Shown here piece by piece: positions 1-8,095 of a stretch of 37,183 bases of DNA. Origin of the DNA: Rheinheimera sp. (GTDB lineage Bacteria > Pseudomonadota > Gammaproteobacteria > Enterobacterales > Alteromonadaceae); NCBI RefSeq assembly GCF_030824435.1, contig NZ_JAVBXS010000039.1:1-37183 (forward strand), given 5' to 3'. Under the pieces are notes generated by a model that did no database searches, was not told the origin of the DNA, and was given only the letters and a program-made list of their open reading frames with translations. Made by a program: the position numbers and the translations under genes. Numbering within the stretch: position 1 is the stretch's first letter; the number at the start of each line of letters is the position of its first letter.

Positions 1-374
1 TGCGCCGGACCACCCATAGGAGGTGCCTGATGCAGGTTAAACTCTTCCACTGACAAGTTGGCGGCATCTATTAAACGCTCCCCAACCATATTGAGTCTGT
101 TCACCTGCGCCTGCAAAGACGCCACTTTTGCCGTTAAAGCAGCAATTTGATGTTCTGCACGCTGACGGATTTGCGCAACTTCTGCTGCATCTACTTTGGG
201 TTCAGCCACCACAGAGCGCAAGTCTGCACCAGCGTCAGACCAGAGACGACCCGCAGCAGCACCCACACCAGTGGCGATACAGAATAATAATACCGCAGTG
301 ACAACCCACTGCTTTGGTGTGGCACCAAAGTTTAGGGCGCGATGTTGCTCGCGGTAAAAAACTGGTAGACTCAT
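1..374 (-). CDS. M23-family metallopeptidase, N-terminal part (cut by window edge)
   Basis: The reading frame is open from an ATG at 374 (minus strand) to the window edge, giving the first 124 residues. A GAGG ribosome-binding site lies just upstream of the ATG. Visible are a short cytoplasmic N-terminus, one membrane segment at about residues 23-41, and a heptad-like coiled-coil stretch at about 63-105. The LytM/M23 catalytic domain would lie outside the window and is not seen, so the peptidase call is an inference from context. In many Alteromonadales an inner-membrane-anchored M23 peptidase with this layout sits beside dciA and lpxC and before secA. It is divergent from dciA with only 29 bases between the start codons, so the two must share or overlap control sequences. 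Confidence 0.6.
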   Translation of the reverse strand, partial: MSLPVFYREQHRALNFGATPKQWVVTAVLLFCIATGVGAAAGRLWSDAGADLRSVVAEPKVDAAEVAQIRQRAEHQIAALTAKVASLQAQVNRLNMVGERLIDAANLSVEEFNLHQAPPMGGPA

Positions 375-403
375 GGGACCTCAGTTTCTGGTTTTTGTTC
401 GTT

Positions 404-868
404 ATGGCCCGCTATTCACGCAAACCTGTCGACGTCGCTACGTTGTTGCAACAGAACACAATGTTGCAAACGTCTTCGCAGACGGACATAGTGCGTCAAC
501 TTAATACCGAATTAATCCAATTCCTGCAACTGGAAAAACCGTTTTTCTGCAAGGTCAGCCGCATTGAAAGTGGCAGAGTGCTGATTTTGTGCACATCAGC
601 GGCCTGGGCGACCCGTATCAAGATGCAAAGAGGCGCTATTCTAGACAATTTCCGGCAAAAAATCTCGCCTGATTTAGCCGGTTTAGATATCGAAATCAGC
701 CCTAACAGCGATATTCGTTATCAAAGTAGCCAAAACAATACTGAAGCCCCAGCCAACCGGCAAATTTCCGAACAAGCCGGCGCTTATTTATTGGCTGCAG
801 CCCAAAATGCCGACCCTGAACTGGCGAAAAGATTACGCCGTTTAGCCGAACTTGCCGGCAAAAAATAA
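404..868 (+). CDS. dciA: DciA-like DUF721 protein (replicative helicase loader/operator)
   Basis: A 154-residue protein starting MARYSRKPVDV. The size, the basic N-terminus, the KH-like alpha/beta core (about residues 30-105) and the position between lpxC and an M23/secA block fit the DUF721 family. Its studied members (DciA) interact with DnaB helicase in bacteria that lack DnaC. The function here is carried over from the family. The frame is open further upstream to 314, but that extension overlaps the divergent M23 gene and starts with sequence unlike the family, so the ATG at 404 is preferred even though no clear Shine-Dalgarno sequence precedes it. It converges on lpxC across a bidirectional terminator. 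Confidence 0.72.
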   Translation: MARYSRKPVDVATLLQQNTMLQTSSQTDIVRQLNTELIQFLQLEKPFFCKVSRIESGRVLILCTSAAWATRIKMQRGAILDNFRQKISPDLAGLDIEISPNSDIRYQSSQNNTEAPANRQISEQAGAYLLAAAQNADPELAKRLRRLAELAGKK

Positions 869-948
869 CCGGTTTTAAGACTGCAACTGCCAACAATAAT
901 TGACCGCATCGACAATTGCTCCTGCAATAACGCCATACCGTACTCCCG

Positions 949-1005
949 GCCGCCGCATAGAGTGGGCGGCGCTGTCACGGCCTGATGCCAAACCCTTGGC
1001 ATCAG
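949..1005. other. Two stem-loops between dciA and lpxC
   Basis: The first is a 6-base stem, GCCGCC 949-954 with GGCGGC 965-970. The second is a perfect 10-base stem with a 4-base loop, CTGATGCCAA 982-991 with TTGGCATCAG 996-1005. Neither is followed by a T-run, so they are not simple terminators. They lie in the 3' region of dciA just before the terminator at 1016. Possible roles are 3' end protection of mRNA, a small 3'-derived RNA, or a REP-like repeat; none can be decided here. Confidence 0.4.
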
Positions 1006-1015
1006 CCCCGAAATA

Positions 1016-1051
1016 AAAAAACCTCACAGGGCGACCGGTGAGGTTTTTTTT
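1016..1051. terminator. Bidirectional rho-independent terminator, dciA / lpxC
   Basis: An A-run followed by CCTCAC (1022-1027), a 10-base loop, GTGAGG (1038-1043) and a T-run. A/T pairing extends the stem on both sides. The T-run on each strand lets it serve rightward dciA and leftward lpxC, whose stop codon is at 1067. Confidence 0.85.
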
Positions 1052-1066
1052 CGACCGCAAGCGAGC

Positions 1067-1978
1067 TTAAGCCAGCTGTGGCGCCAGATAAGAAATTGGC
1101 AGCTGCGCCGGTTTGTCAAAGGTGACAAATTCCCAGTTTTCCTGGTTGGCGAGCACGGCACAAAGCAGCTGGTTATTCAGCGCATGGCCGGTTTTATAAG
1201 ATCTAAACTCACCCAGAATGCTGTAACCGGCCATATATAAATCGCCAATAGCATCAAGGATTTTATGTTTAATAAATTCGTCGTCGTAACGCAGACCATC
1301 CTGGTTTAACACGCGGAATTCGTCCAGCACCACGGCGTTGTCAAAACTGCCGCCCAAAGCCAGATTGTTGGCACGCAGATATTCAATATCCTGCAGGAAA
1401 CCAAAGGTACGGGCACGGCTGATATCTTTGATAAAACCAGCAGCGGAGAAATCGAGTTTCATGCGTTGTTTGGTTTCAGAAATAACCGGGTGATCAAAAT
1501 CAATGGCAAAATCAATACGGAAACCATGATGTGGTTTAAATTCCGCCCATTTGTCACCGTCTTCTACCCGCACTGCTTTTTTAATGCGGATGAATTTTTT
1601 CGCCAGCTTTTGTTCAGCAACACCGGCTTCTAACAACAGGTACACAAAAGGATTGGCACTACCGTCCATAATCGGAATTTCGGCGGCGTCTACTTCAACC
1701 ACCAGATTATCAATGCCTAAACCGGCAATGGCAGCCATTAAATGTTCAGTGGTGGACAAACGCACACCGTTTGGGTTAATCAAGCAGGTACACATCACAG
1801 TATCACCAACCAGTTCCGGTGCTACTTTGAAGTCAACTATAGGATCAAGATCTACACGACGAAACACAATACCTGTGTTGTCAGGCGCAGGCCGGAGAGT
1901 AAGCGTAACCTTCTCGCCCTTGTGCAGACCAACTCCGATAGAGCTGACAGTTTTATTGATAGTACGTTGTTTAATCAT
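1067..1978 (-). CDS. lpxC: UDP-3-O-acyl-N-acetylglucosamine deacetylase
   Basis: LpxC carries out the first committed step of lipid A synthesis, removing acetate from UDP-3-O-acyl-GlcNAc in the cytoplasm with a zinc ion. The 303-residue product has the family's usual length (E. coli 305). Zinc ligands appear at the expected positions: H79 in the TTEHLMAA motif, H238 and D242 in [11 protein letters not shown]78 and H265 (KTGHALNN) are the catalytic acid/base candidates. It is the last gene of the dcw block, downstream of ftsZ. It has its own sigma70-type promoter and a 17-base palindrome just before the ribosome-binding site (AGGA), and ends at a strong terminator. Confidence 0.98.
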   Translation of the reverse strand: MIKQRTINKTVSSIGVGLHKGEKVTLTLRPAPDNTGIVFRRVDLDPIVDFKVAPELVGDTVMCTCLINPNGVRLSTTEHLMAAIAGLGIDNLVVEVDAAEIPIMDGSANPFVYLLLEAGVAEQKLAKKFIRIKKAVRVEDGDKWAEFKPHHGFRIDFAIDFDHPVISETKQRMKLDFSAAGFIKDISRARTFGFLQDIEYLRANNLALGGSFDNAVVLDEFRVLNQDGLRYDDEFIKHKILDAIGDLYMAGYSILGEFRSYKTGHALNNQLLCAVLANQENWEFVTFDKPAQLPISYLAPQLA

Positions 1979-1990
1979 TACTTTTCGTCC

Positions 1991-2007
1991 TGTTCAAAAT
2001 TTGAACA
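1991..2007. promoter_or_regulatory. Perfect palindrome in the lpxC leader
   Basis: TGTTCAAAATTTGAACA is a perfect 8-1-8 inverted repeat. It lies between the predicted lpxC start of transcription (about 2018) and the ribosome-binding site, ending 13 bases before the ATG. It could be an operator for a dimeric repressor or an RNA hairpin affecting translation. The regulator is unknown. Confidence 0.5.
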
Positions 2008-2024
2008 AACCCAAACGGCGGCGA

Positions 2025-2053
2025 AGCATAGCATATGTTAACAATATTGCCAA
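2025..2053 (-). promoter_or_regulatory. lpxC sigma70-type promoter
   Basis: On the minus strand, TTGGCA (2053-2048), a 17-base spacer, then TATGCT (2030-2025). This gives a predicted start of transcription near 2018, about 40 bases before the lpxC ATG. It lets lpxC be expressed separately from the long dcw transcript. Confidence 0.65.
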
Positions 2054-2089
2054 TGCTCTGAGCTTATCCGCCCTGTGTCACAGACTGAC

Positions 2090-3307
2090 TTAGTCAGCCT
2101 GTTTACGCAGGAAAGCCGGAATATCAAAAATGTCGATATTGGCTTTGTTATCTGCCTGCGGCTTGTTTTGTACACTTTCTACCGCAGCGGCAACTGGCAT
2201 GGCTTCACGCATTTCACGTGCTGCATTGCCTGCGCTGCCATACACAGTGCCGGCGTTACCATAAACGCTGCCTGAATGGCTGTTGTACTGCGCACGTACT
2301 GGTTCTGCCGCGCGGTGATGACCATGCACCAGGCTGATATCTGGTTTACGCTCAGCACCAATACCTGTAGCAACCACAGTCACCCGCAGTTCGTCTGACA
2401 TTTCAGGGTCAATCACAGCACCCACAACTACAGTAGCGTTTTCTGAGGCAAAGGCCTTCACAGCATTACCCACAATTTCAAATTCTTCGATGGTTAAATC
2501 GAGGCCAGCTGTGATATTCACCAGAATACCTTTAGCGCCTGACAGGTCGATATCTTCCAGCAGCGGGCTGGAAATTGCCTGTTCAGCAGCTTCTTCAGCA
2601 CGGTCCGGACCAGAGGCGCGGCCAGTACCCATCATGGCAGTGCCCATTTCTGACATCACAGTACGGACGTCGGCGAAGTCAACGTTGATTAAACCCGGGC
2701 GGGTGATCAGCTCAGCAATACCCTGAACTGCGCCTAACAATACGTTGTTAGCGGCTTTAAAAGCATCCAACAGGCTGGTGCCTTTGCCAAGCACTTTTAA
2801 TAATTTGTCGTTTGGAATAGTGATCAAAGAGTCGACATGTTTTGACAGCTCGTTGATACCTTCGTCGGCATAGTTTGAACGTTTTTTGCCCTCAAACGGG
2901 AATGGCTTTGTGACCACAGCAACAGTCAGAATGCCCAGTTCTTTGGCAACCTGAGCCACGATAGGCGCGGCACCAGTACCAGTACCACCACCCATACCGG
3001 CAGCGATAAACACCATATCAGCACCCATAATGGTTTTTTTGATGGTGTCACGGTCTTCTTCAGCAGAACGACGGCCGACATCAGGGTTAGCGCCTGCGCC
3101 TAAACCTTTAGTGACATTGGCACCTAACTGCAATGTGATATTGGCAGAAGAATTACGCAGGGCCTGAGCGTCCGTGTTAGCCGCGATAAATTCAACACCT
3201 TCAATATTGTTGGCAACCATATACTCAACAGCGTTACCGCCGCCGCCGCCAACACCTACCACTTTAATGACAGCTTCTTCGCTGTGGTTTTCCATTAACT
3301 CAAACAT
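2090..3307 (-). CDS. ftsZ: Cell division GTPase FtsZ
   Basis: FtsZ is the tubulin-like GTPase that polymerises into the division ring at midcell. The 405-residue product has the GTP-binding signature GGGTGTG at residues 106-112. The synergy (T7) loop NVDFADV lies at 208-214 and completes the GTPase site of the next subunit. A Q/A/N/G-rich linker (about 320-385) leads to the conserved C-terminal peptide [14 protein letters not shown], which binds FtsA and ZipA. GGAG lies upstream of the ATG. It follows ftsA, but the two are separated by 201 bases holding a long palindrome, so coupling to ftsA differs from the tight packing elsewhere in the cluster. Confidence 0.98.
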   Translation of the reverse strand: MFELMENHSEEAVIKVVGVGGGGGNAVEYMVANNIEGVEFIAANTDAQALRNSSANITLQLGANVTKGLGAGANPDVGRRSAEEDRDTIKKTIMGADMVFIAAGMGGGTGTGAAPIVAQVAKELGILTVAVVTKPFPFEGKKRSNYADEGINELSKHVDSLITIPNDKLLKVLGKGTSLLDAFKAANNVLLGAVQGIAELITRPGLINVDFADVRTVMSEMGTAMMGTGRASGPDRAEEAAEQAISSPLLEDIDLSGAKGILVNITAGLDLTIEEFEIVGNAVKAFASENATVVVGAVIDPEMSDELRVTVVATGIGAERKPDISLVHGHHRAAEPVRAQYNSHSGSVYGNAGTVYGSAGNAAREMREAMPVAAAVESVQNKPQADNKANIDIFDIPAFLRKQAD

Positions 3308-3332
3308 AGCTCTCTCTCCGTTTTTATACGCT

Positions 3333-3490
3333 GACCCCCGTCATCATTGGCGGTACAGGGGCGTTGACTGCGCTCGTTCACTGGGACGCCAGCCCTGCCC
3401 ATCGCATAGTTCACTATGCTCAGGGTCGGATTGGTGTTCCAAATTCACTCACTTGTCGCCTTCCTTTACCGCCAATGACTTTGGGGGGAC
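3333..3490. repeat. 158-base imperfect palindrome between ftsA and ftsZ
   Basis: The two ends form an inverted repeat: 3333-3355 and 3467-3490 share the 11-base core CATTGGCGGTA on opposite strands and C-/G-runs at the tips. Pairing continues inward (GGGACGCCAGCCCTG near 3383-3396 against CAGGGTCGGATTGGTG near 3421-3436). It closes on a perfect mini-hairpin, GCATAG-TTCA-CTATGC, at 3404-3419. Similar CTCTCTCTC tracts flank both sides (about 3310-3318 and 3490-3499), which could be a target duplication or chance low complexity. It codes for nothing obvious. A small non-autonomous (MITE- or REP/BIME-like) element, or a regulatory RNA hairpin in the ftsA-ftsZ mRNA, are the likely choices. Confidence 0.65.
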
Positions 3491-3508
3491 TCTCTCTCTT
3501 AAATTTTT

Positions 3509-4744
3509 TTAAAATTCACCTTTAAACCAGCTGGTGATCTTGCGCACTAAACCGCCAACAGACTCACGTGCGGCACCGGCTTTTTTCTGCTGCTGGCGCA
3601 CATCTTTACCGTACAACAACAATCCGACCACGCTGGCATAAGCCGGATCCTGTACATACTCTGCTAAACCTTTGATTTTGGTTGGGTAACCCAAACGTAC
3701 CGGCATCTGGAAAATATCTTCAGCAAACTCAATAGCACCTTCCATTTTGGCGGTGCCACCTGTTAACACCACACCAGCGGCAATCTGTTCTTCCAGACCA
3801 CTGGCACGCACTTCTTCCAGCACCAGTTCAAATAATTCCTGATAACGTGGCTCTACCACTTCGGCCAGGGTATGGCGCGACATGCTACGGGCCGGACGAC
3901 CGCCAACACTTGGCACTTCAATACTTTCTTCTTTGCCGACCATGCTGCGAAGGGCACAGGCGTACTGAATTTTTATATCTTCGGCATGACCAATCGGCGT
4001 GCGGAAAATTTTGGCAATATCGCTGGTGACCTGATTACCAGCTACCGGTATCACAGCTGTGTGGCGCAAAGCACCATTGGTGTAAATGGAAATGTCGATG
4101 GTGCCACCACCCATATCCACCACACAAACACCCAGCTCTTTTTCATCTTCGGTTAATACCGCGTAGCTTGACGCTAAGGAACTGAATATCAGCTGATCAA
4201 CCTGCAATCCACAACGCTCAACACATTTTTCAATGTTTTTCGCCATATCATTGGCGCAGGTGATGATGTGCGCTTTGGCTTCCATCCGCACCCCCGACAT
4301 GCCAATAGGGCTTTTAATGCCTTCCTGCATATCGACTGAAAATTCCTGTGGCAATACGTGTAACAAACGACGTTCTGCCGAAATAGGCACAGACTTGGCA
4401 GCATGAATCACATTGGCCACATCTTCTGCTGTGACTTCGGTGTCGTTAATAGGCACCATACCACTTTCGTTCTGGCAGCGGATATGCTTGCCGGTAATGC
4501 CTAAATACACTGAAGACACCCGGCAATCGGCCATCAGTTCAGCTTCATCAATGGCTCGCTGTACTGCCTGCACCACCAGGTTTAAGTCGTTGACACCACC
4601 TTTATCCATACCACGGGCAATATGAGTCCCTACACCGACAATACTCAGCTGATCGTCCGCAGTGATCTCACCCACCAGGGCTTTGATCTGCGAAGTACCT
4701 ATATCTAAACCAACGATCAGTTCCCGATCCAACGACTTGGTCAT
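3509..4744 (-). CDS. ftsA: Cell division protein FtsA
   Basis: FtsA is an actin-like ATPase that tethers FtsZ to the inner membrane and helps recruit late division proteins. The 411-residue product shows the phosphate-1 loop (VGLDIGTSQIK, D14), the phosphate-2 loop (VVDMGGGT, about 208-214) and the adenosine motif (VVLTGGTAKMEG). It ends in a C-terminal amphipathic helix (VRKITSWFKGEF) used for membrane binding. The length is close to E. coli FtsA (420). The ATG overlaps the ftsQ stop by 4 bases, so translation is probably coupled. Confidence 0.98.
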   Translation of the reverse strand: MTKSLDRELIVGLDIGTSQIKALVGEITADDQLSIVGVGTHIARGMDKGGVNDLNLVVQAVQRAIDEAELMADCRVSSVYLGITGKHIRCQNESGMVPINDTEVTAEDVANVIHAAKSVPISAERRLLHVLPQEFSVDMQEGIKSPIGMSGVRMEAKAHIITCANDMAKNIEKCVERCGLQVDQLIFSSLASSYAVLTEDEKELGVCVVDMGGGTIDISIYTNGALRHTAVIPVAGNQVTSDIAKIFRTPIGHAEDIKIQYACALRSMVGKEESIEVPSVGGRPARSMSRHTLAEVVEPRYQELFELVLEEVRASGLEEQIAAGVVLTGGTAKMEGAIEFAEDIFQMPVRLGYPTKIKGLAEYVQDPAYASVVGLLLYGKDVRQQQKKAGAARESVGGLVRKITSWFKGEF

Positions 4745-5505
4745 GCTTTTCTCTTTTCTGGTTGTACCGGTGGCGGTGCAAAACGAACCGCCAATCCTGT
4801 GTCATACCGTAAGTCAACCTGTTCAATTGCTTCGGTTTTATGTTTACTGATTGAGGGGTATAAATCGATAAAACGTTGTACCCGTTTTAACGTATCTTCC
4901 CGCCCCAGTTTTAATGCAATACCGTTACTCAGTCGCAAATCCCAGGCAAAACGCTCGGAAACCGCCAGCGTGCTGGCTTCAAACTGATGTAACCTTAATA
5001 AAGCCTGTACATTACTGAACATGGTCAGGGCATCCTGCTCGCTGCCCTTAGGGCCGGCCAGATGAGGCAGTTTGGCGTTCAGCTGCTCAATAGGCGCTTT
5101 AAACACTTCGCCTTTTTTATTCAGCAGAGAGTCGTTATTCCAAACCGCTACCGGGCTGTGCTCCGTCACCACAACCACCAGGGTACCAGGCCATTGTTTG
5201 CGCACGGCTACCTGATATACCCAGGGTTGTTGCTGCAGGAACTGCTGCACCTGATCAACGTTCACTTTAAAAAAATTTCCGACAAACTGCTGCTGTAACT
5301 TGCCATGCAATTGTTTTGGTTGGATATGGCCAAAGTCACCGTACAACTTCACTTGCCGGATTGGTGCATTTTGCTGGTCCTGCACCCAGACCACTACACG
5401 ACCGGCAAACCACAGTACCAAAGCCAGCGACAGCAAAAAAAACAACACACCACCAACAAAAGCCGGGGTGTAAGGTGTTTTTTGTTTGCTGCGTATCACT
5501 GTCAT
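4741..5505 (-). CDS. ftsQ: Cell division protein FtsQ
   Basis: FtsQ is a bitopic inner-membrane protein that links early and late division proteins by binding FtsB/FtsL in the periplasm. The 254-residue product has a short basic N-terminus and one membrane helix at about residues 16-37. A POTRA domain follows (about 48-118, with VRKQWPGTLVVVVTEHSPVA), then the FtsQ beta domain. The proline-rich, basic tail (PPPVQPEKRKA) is short compared with E. coli FtsQ (276). murC ends 42 bases upstream; ddlB, usual at this point in enteric bacteria, is missing. Confidence 0.96.
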   Translation of the reverse strand: MTVIRSKQKTPYTPAFVGGVLFFLLSLALVLWFAGRVVVWVQDQQNAPIRQVKLYGDFGHIQPKQLHGKLQQQFVGNFFKVNVDQVQQFLQQQPWVYQVAVRKQWPGTLVVVVTEHSPVAVWNNDSLLNKKGEVFKAPIEQLNAKLPHLAGPKGSEQDALTMFSNVQALLRLHQFEASTLAVSERFAWDLRLSNGIALKLGREDTLKRVQRFIDLYPSISKHKTEAIEQVDLRYDTGLAVRFAPPPVQPEKRKA

Positions 5506-5547
5506 CAGTATCCGCCTGCCTGTATCAGCCCTTGCGGGTTTTGTTGT

Positions 5548-7005
5548 TTAATGTTCATGTGTTGTGCCTGCTTTGAGCTGGCTGATTTGTAACTGCTGCG
5601 CCGCCAGTTGTTTGGCCAAAGCACCAATATTGCCAGCGCCCTGGGTTAACAACACATCACCGTCCTGCAATACATCAGCAAGTGCAGCTGCTAAATCGGC
5701 AGGTTGCGCGACATAAATAGGATCCAGCTGACCACGGGCTCTGATGCTGCGGCATAAACTGCGACTGTCAGCTCCGGCAATAGGCGCTTCACCTGCGCTA
5801 TACACTTCCAGCAGCAACAGGGTGTCGACAGTTGACAATACCCTGGCAAAATCTTCGTATAAGTCGCGGGTACGGGTATAACGGTGCGGCTGATACGCCA
5901 TCACCAGACGTTTTGTTGGCCAGGCACTGCGTGCAGCTGCAACTGTTGCCGCCACTTCAGTGGGGTGGTGGCCATAATCATCGACCAGCAGAACCTTGCC
6001 ACGGCCAGTGTCAAATTCACCATATTGCTGAAAACGCCGGCCTATACCTTCAAATTTGGCAAAAGCAGCCAGAATAGCGGCCTCTTCTACCCCTTCGTCA
6101 GTTGCAATAGCAAAAGCAGCAGTGGCGTTCAGCGCATTATGCCGGCCAGCCAGATTTAGCGTCACCATACGACTGTGGCCTTGTGGGTCGGTAATGACAA
6201 AACGGCTTTGGGTGCCGGTCTGGCTGAAGTCGCTGACGCGGTAATCGGCATCTTCGCTAAAACCATAAGTCAGCACAGTGCGGCCAATAGCGGGGATCAG
6301 TTCACGTACCACAGGGTCGTCGATACAAACCACAGCCACGCCATAAAATGGCAGGTTATGGCAGAACTCGAGGTAAGTGGCTTTCATCTTTTCAAAATCG
6401 CCCTGATAAGTTTCCATATGATCAGGTTCGATATTGGTGATAATGGCGGCCATTGGCTGCAAATGCAGGAAAGAAGCATCACTTTCGTCTGCTTCGGCAA
6501 TTAAATAACGGCCTGAACCTAAGCGGGCATTGGTGCCGGCAGAATTAAGCAAACCACCAATCACAAAAGTTGGATCTGCTTTGGCTTCAGCAAAAATAGA
6601 AGCCACTAAGCTGGTGGTGGTGGTTTTACCGTGAGTGCCGGCAATAGCAATACCATGGCGAAACCGCATCAGCTCGGCCAGCATCTGGGCACGACGCACC
6701 ACAGGAATTCGTTGCTCCAGCGCAGCTGCTACTTCAGGGTTTTCGGCTTTAATAGCACTGGATACCACCACCACAGAAGCGCCTTTGATATTGTCAGCGG
6801 CATGACCAAAACAAATTTCAGCACCCAAAGAGGTTAAGCGGTCAACCACAGGATTTGGGCCCAAATCTGAGCCGGACACTTTGTAACCTTCGTTCAGCAG
6901 CACTTCGGCGATACCGCCCATGCCAGCCCCGCCAATGCCAACAAAGTGAATGCGCTCAACACGGCGCATGGCAATTTTTTCCTGGGGCCTGGTTATTGTA
7001 TTCAT
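5548..7005 (-). CDS. murC: UDP-N-acetylmuramate--L-alanine ligase
   Basis: MurC adds L-alanine to UDP-MurNAc with ATP, the first amino acid of the peptidoglycan stem peptide. The 485-residue protein has the N-terminal Rossmann motif [12 protein letters not shown] (about 20-31) and the ATP-binding P-loop GTHGKTTTT (123-131). The Mur ligase central and C-terminal domains follow, including [10 protein letters not shown] and [10 protein letters not shown]. The length matches E. coli MurC (491). The first ATG (7005) is preferred over an internal one 12 codons on, because the family carries a similar N-terminal extension. Only one base separates it from the murG stop. Confidence 0.98.
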   Translation of the reverse strand: MNTITRPQEKIAMRRVERIHFVGIGGAGMGGIAEVLLNEGYKVSGSDLGPNPVVDRLTSLGAEICFGHAADNIKGASVVVVSSAIKAENPEVAAALEQRIPVVRRAQMLAELMRFRHGIAIAGTHGKTTTTSLVASIFAEAKADPTFVIGGLLNSAGTNARLGSGRYLIAEADESDASFLHLQPMAAIITNIEPDHMETYQGDFEKMKATYLEFCHNLPFYGVAVVCIDDPVVRELIPAIGRTVLTYGFSEDADYRVSDFSQTGTQSRFVITDPQGHSRMVTLNLAGRHNALNATAAFAIATDEGVEEAAILAAFAKFEGIGRRFQQYGEFDTGRGKVLLVDDYGHHPTEVAATVAAARSAWPTKRLVMAYQPHRYTRTRDLYEDFARVLSTVDTLLLLEVYSAGEAPIAGADSRSLCRSIRARGQLDPIYVAQPADLAAALADVLQDGDVLLTQGAGNIGALAKQLAAQQLQISQLKAGTTHEH

Positions 7006-7006
7006 G

Positions 7007-8095
7007 TTATTTCATACCTATCACGAGTCGACAGACTGCAACGACTTGTTCAGCCGCATCGTCGATGGCACAAGCACGTGCCTGATGTGCCATGTGTGCA
7101 AGGGGCGTTTTATCTTTAAGCCAACTTTGCAGCAGCGACACTAAATTTTTATTGTTTAAATCACGTTGAGGCCACAATAACGCAGCCCCCTGTTCCACCA
7201 GCCAATTGGCATTTGCCGTCTGGTGGTCGTCAATAGCACTTGGCAGCGGTACAAACACAGCTGCCACACCGGCACAAGCCACCTCACTGACAGTTAAAGC
7301 ACCGGCACGACAAATCACTAAGTCGGCCCAGCGATAGGCGTCCGCCATATTGTCAATAAAAGCAGTGACTTCTGCAGTTAAACTTTCGGGCGCTCCGGCA
7401 TACGCCTGTTGCACCTCTGTTAACATTGCCGGGCCTGTCTGATGCCGGACCTGAACAGGCCCGAAAGCCGCGACCTGCTTCAGCTGCGCCGGTAAAATAT
7501 CATTTAACGCTTTAGCGCCTAAACTACCACCGACGATCAAAATATTTAAGCCTTTACTGAAATTATTCTCAGTTTTTACCGCAATCAGCTCTTTGCGTAC
7601 CGGATTTCCCAACACATAGCGGTTTTTCTGGCCACGAAATGCACTGGGAAAAGCCACCATCACAGCTTTGGCCAGTCTGGCCAGCAGTTTGTTGGTGGTG
7701 CCCGCCACTGCATTTTGTTCATGAATAAGTAACGGAATGCCCTGCAGCCTGGCTGCAACGCCACCAGGACCACTGGCGTATCCACCAAAACCCAGCACCA
7801 GTTGCGGTTTTACTTGCTGAATAACTTGTTGCGCCTGTCGGATGGAGCGCCATAACATCACCGGCGCTTTGAGCAAAGAGCGCCAGCCTTTACCACGCAG
7901 CCCTGCCACCGCAATAGCATGAAATGGCCAGCCAAAAGAAGGCACCAGTTTGGCTTCCATCCGGTCGCTGGTGCCGAGCCAGTGGATAGTCCAGCCCAGC
8001 GCCTGTAGTTGTTTTGCCACCGCCTGCGCCGGGAAAATATGACCGCCGGTGCCGCCGGCCATAATTAACACTGTTGGACTTTGACTGTTAATCAT
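7007..8095 (-). CDS. murG: UDP-GlcNAc:undecaprenyl-PP-MurNAc-pentapeptide GlcNAc transferase
   Basis: MurG converts lipid I to lipid II on the cytoplasmic face of the membrane. The 362-residue product begins [19 protein letters not shown], with the glycine-rich loop GGTGGH at 14-19. The second domain has [15 protein letters not shown] and the UDP-GlcNAc-binding segment [16 protein letters not shown]...[15 protein letters not shown] longer frame from 8140 adds 15 residues unlike the family and overlaps ftsW by 53 bases. The ATG at 8095 gives an 8-base overlap with ftsW and the usual family N-terminus, so it is chosen. Confidence 0.97.
   Translation of the reverse strand: MINSQSPTVLIMAGGTGGHIFPAQAVAKQLQALGWTIHWLGTSDRMEAKLVPSFGWPFHAIAVAGLRGKGWRSLLKAPVMLWRSIRQAQQVIQQVKPQLVLGFGGYASGPGGVAARLQGIPLLIHEQNAVAGTTNKLLARLAKAVMVAFPSAFRGQKNRYVLGNPVRKELIAVKTENNFSKGLNILIVGGSLGAKALNDILPAQLKQVAAFGPVQVRHQTGPAMLTEVQQAYAGAPESLTAEVTAFIDNMADAYRWADLVICRAGALTVSEVACAGVAAVFVPLPSAIDDHQTANANWLVEQGAALLWPQRDLNNKNLVSLLQSWLKDKTPLAHMAHQARACAIDDAAEQVVAVCRLVIGMK

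Noticed and set aside
314-403. Upstream extension of the dciA reading frame
   Set aside because: It overlaps the divergent M23 gene, has no ribosome-binding site and does not resemble the family N-terminus.
1551-2093. 180-codon plus-strand frame over lpxC
   Set aside because: Antisense of a certain gene, with no ribosome-binding site or recognisable protein features.
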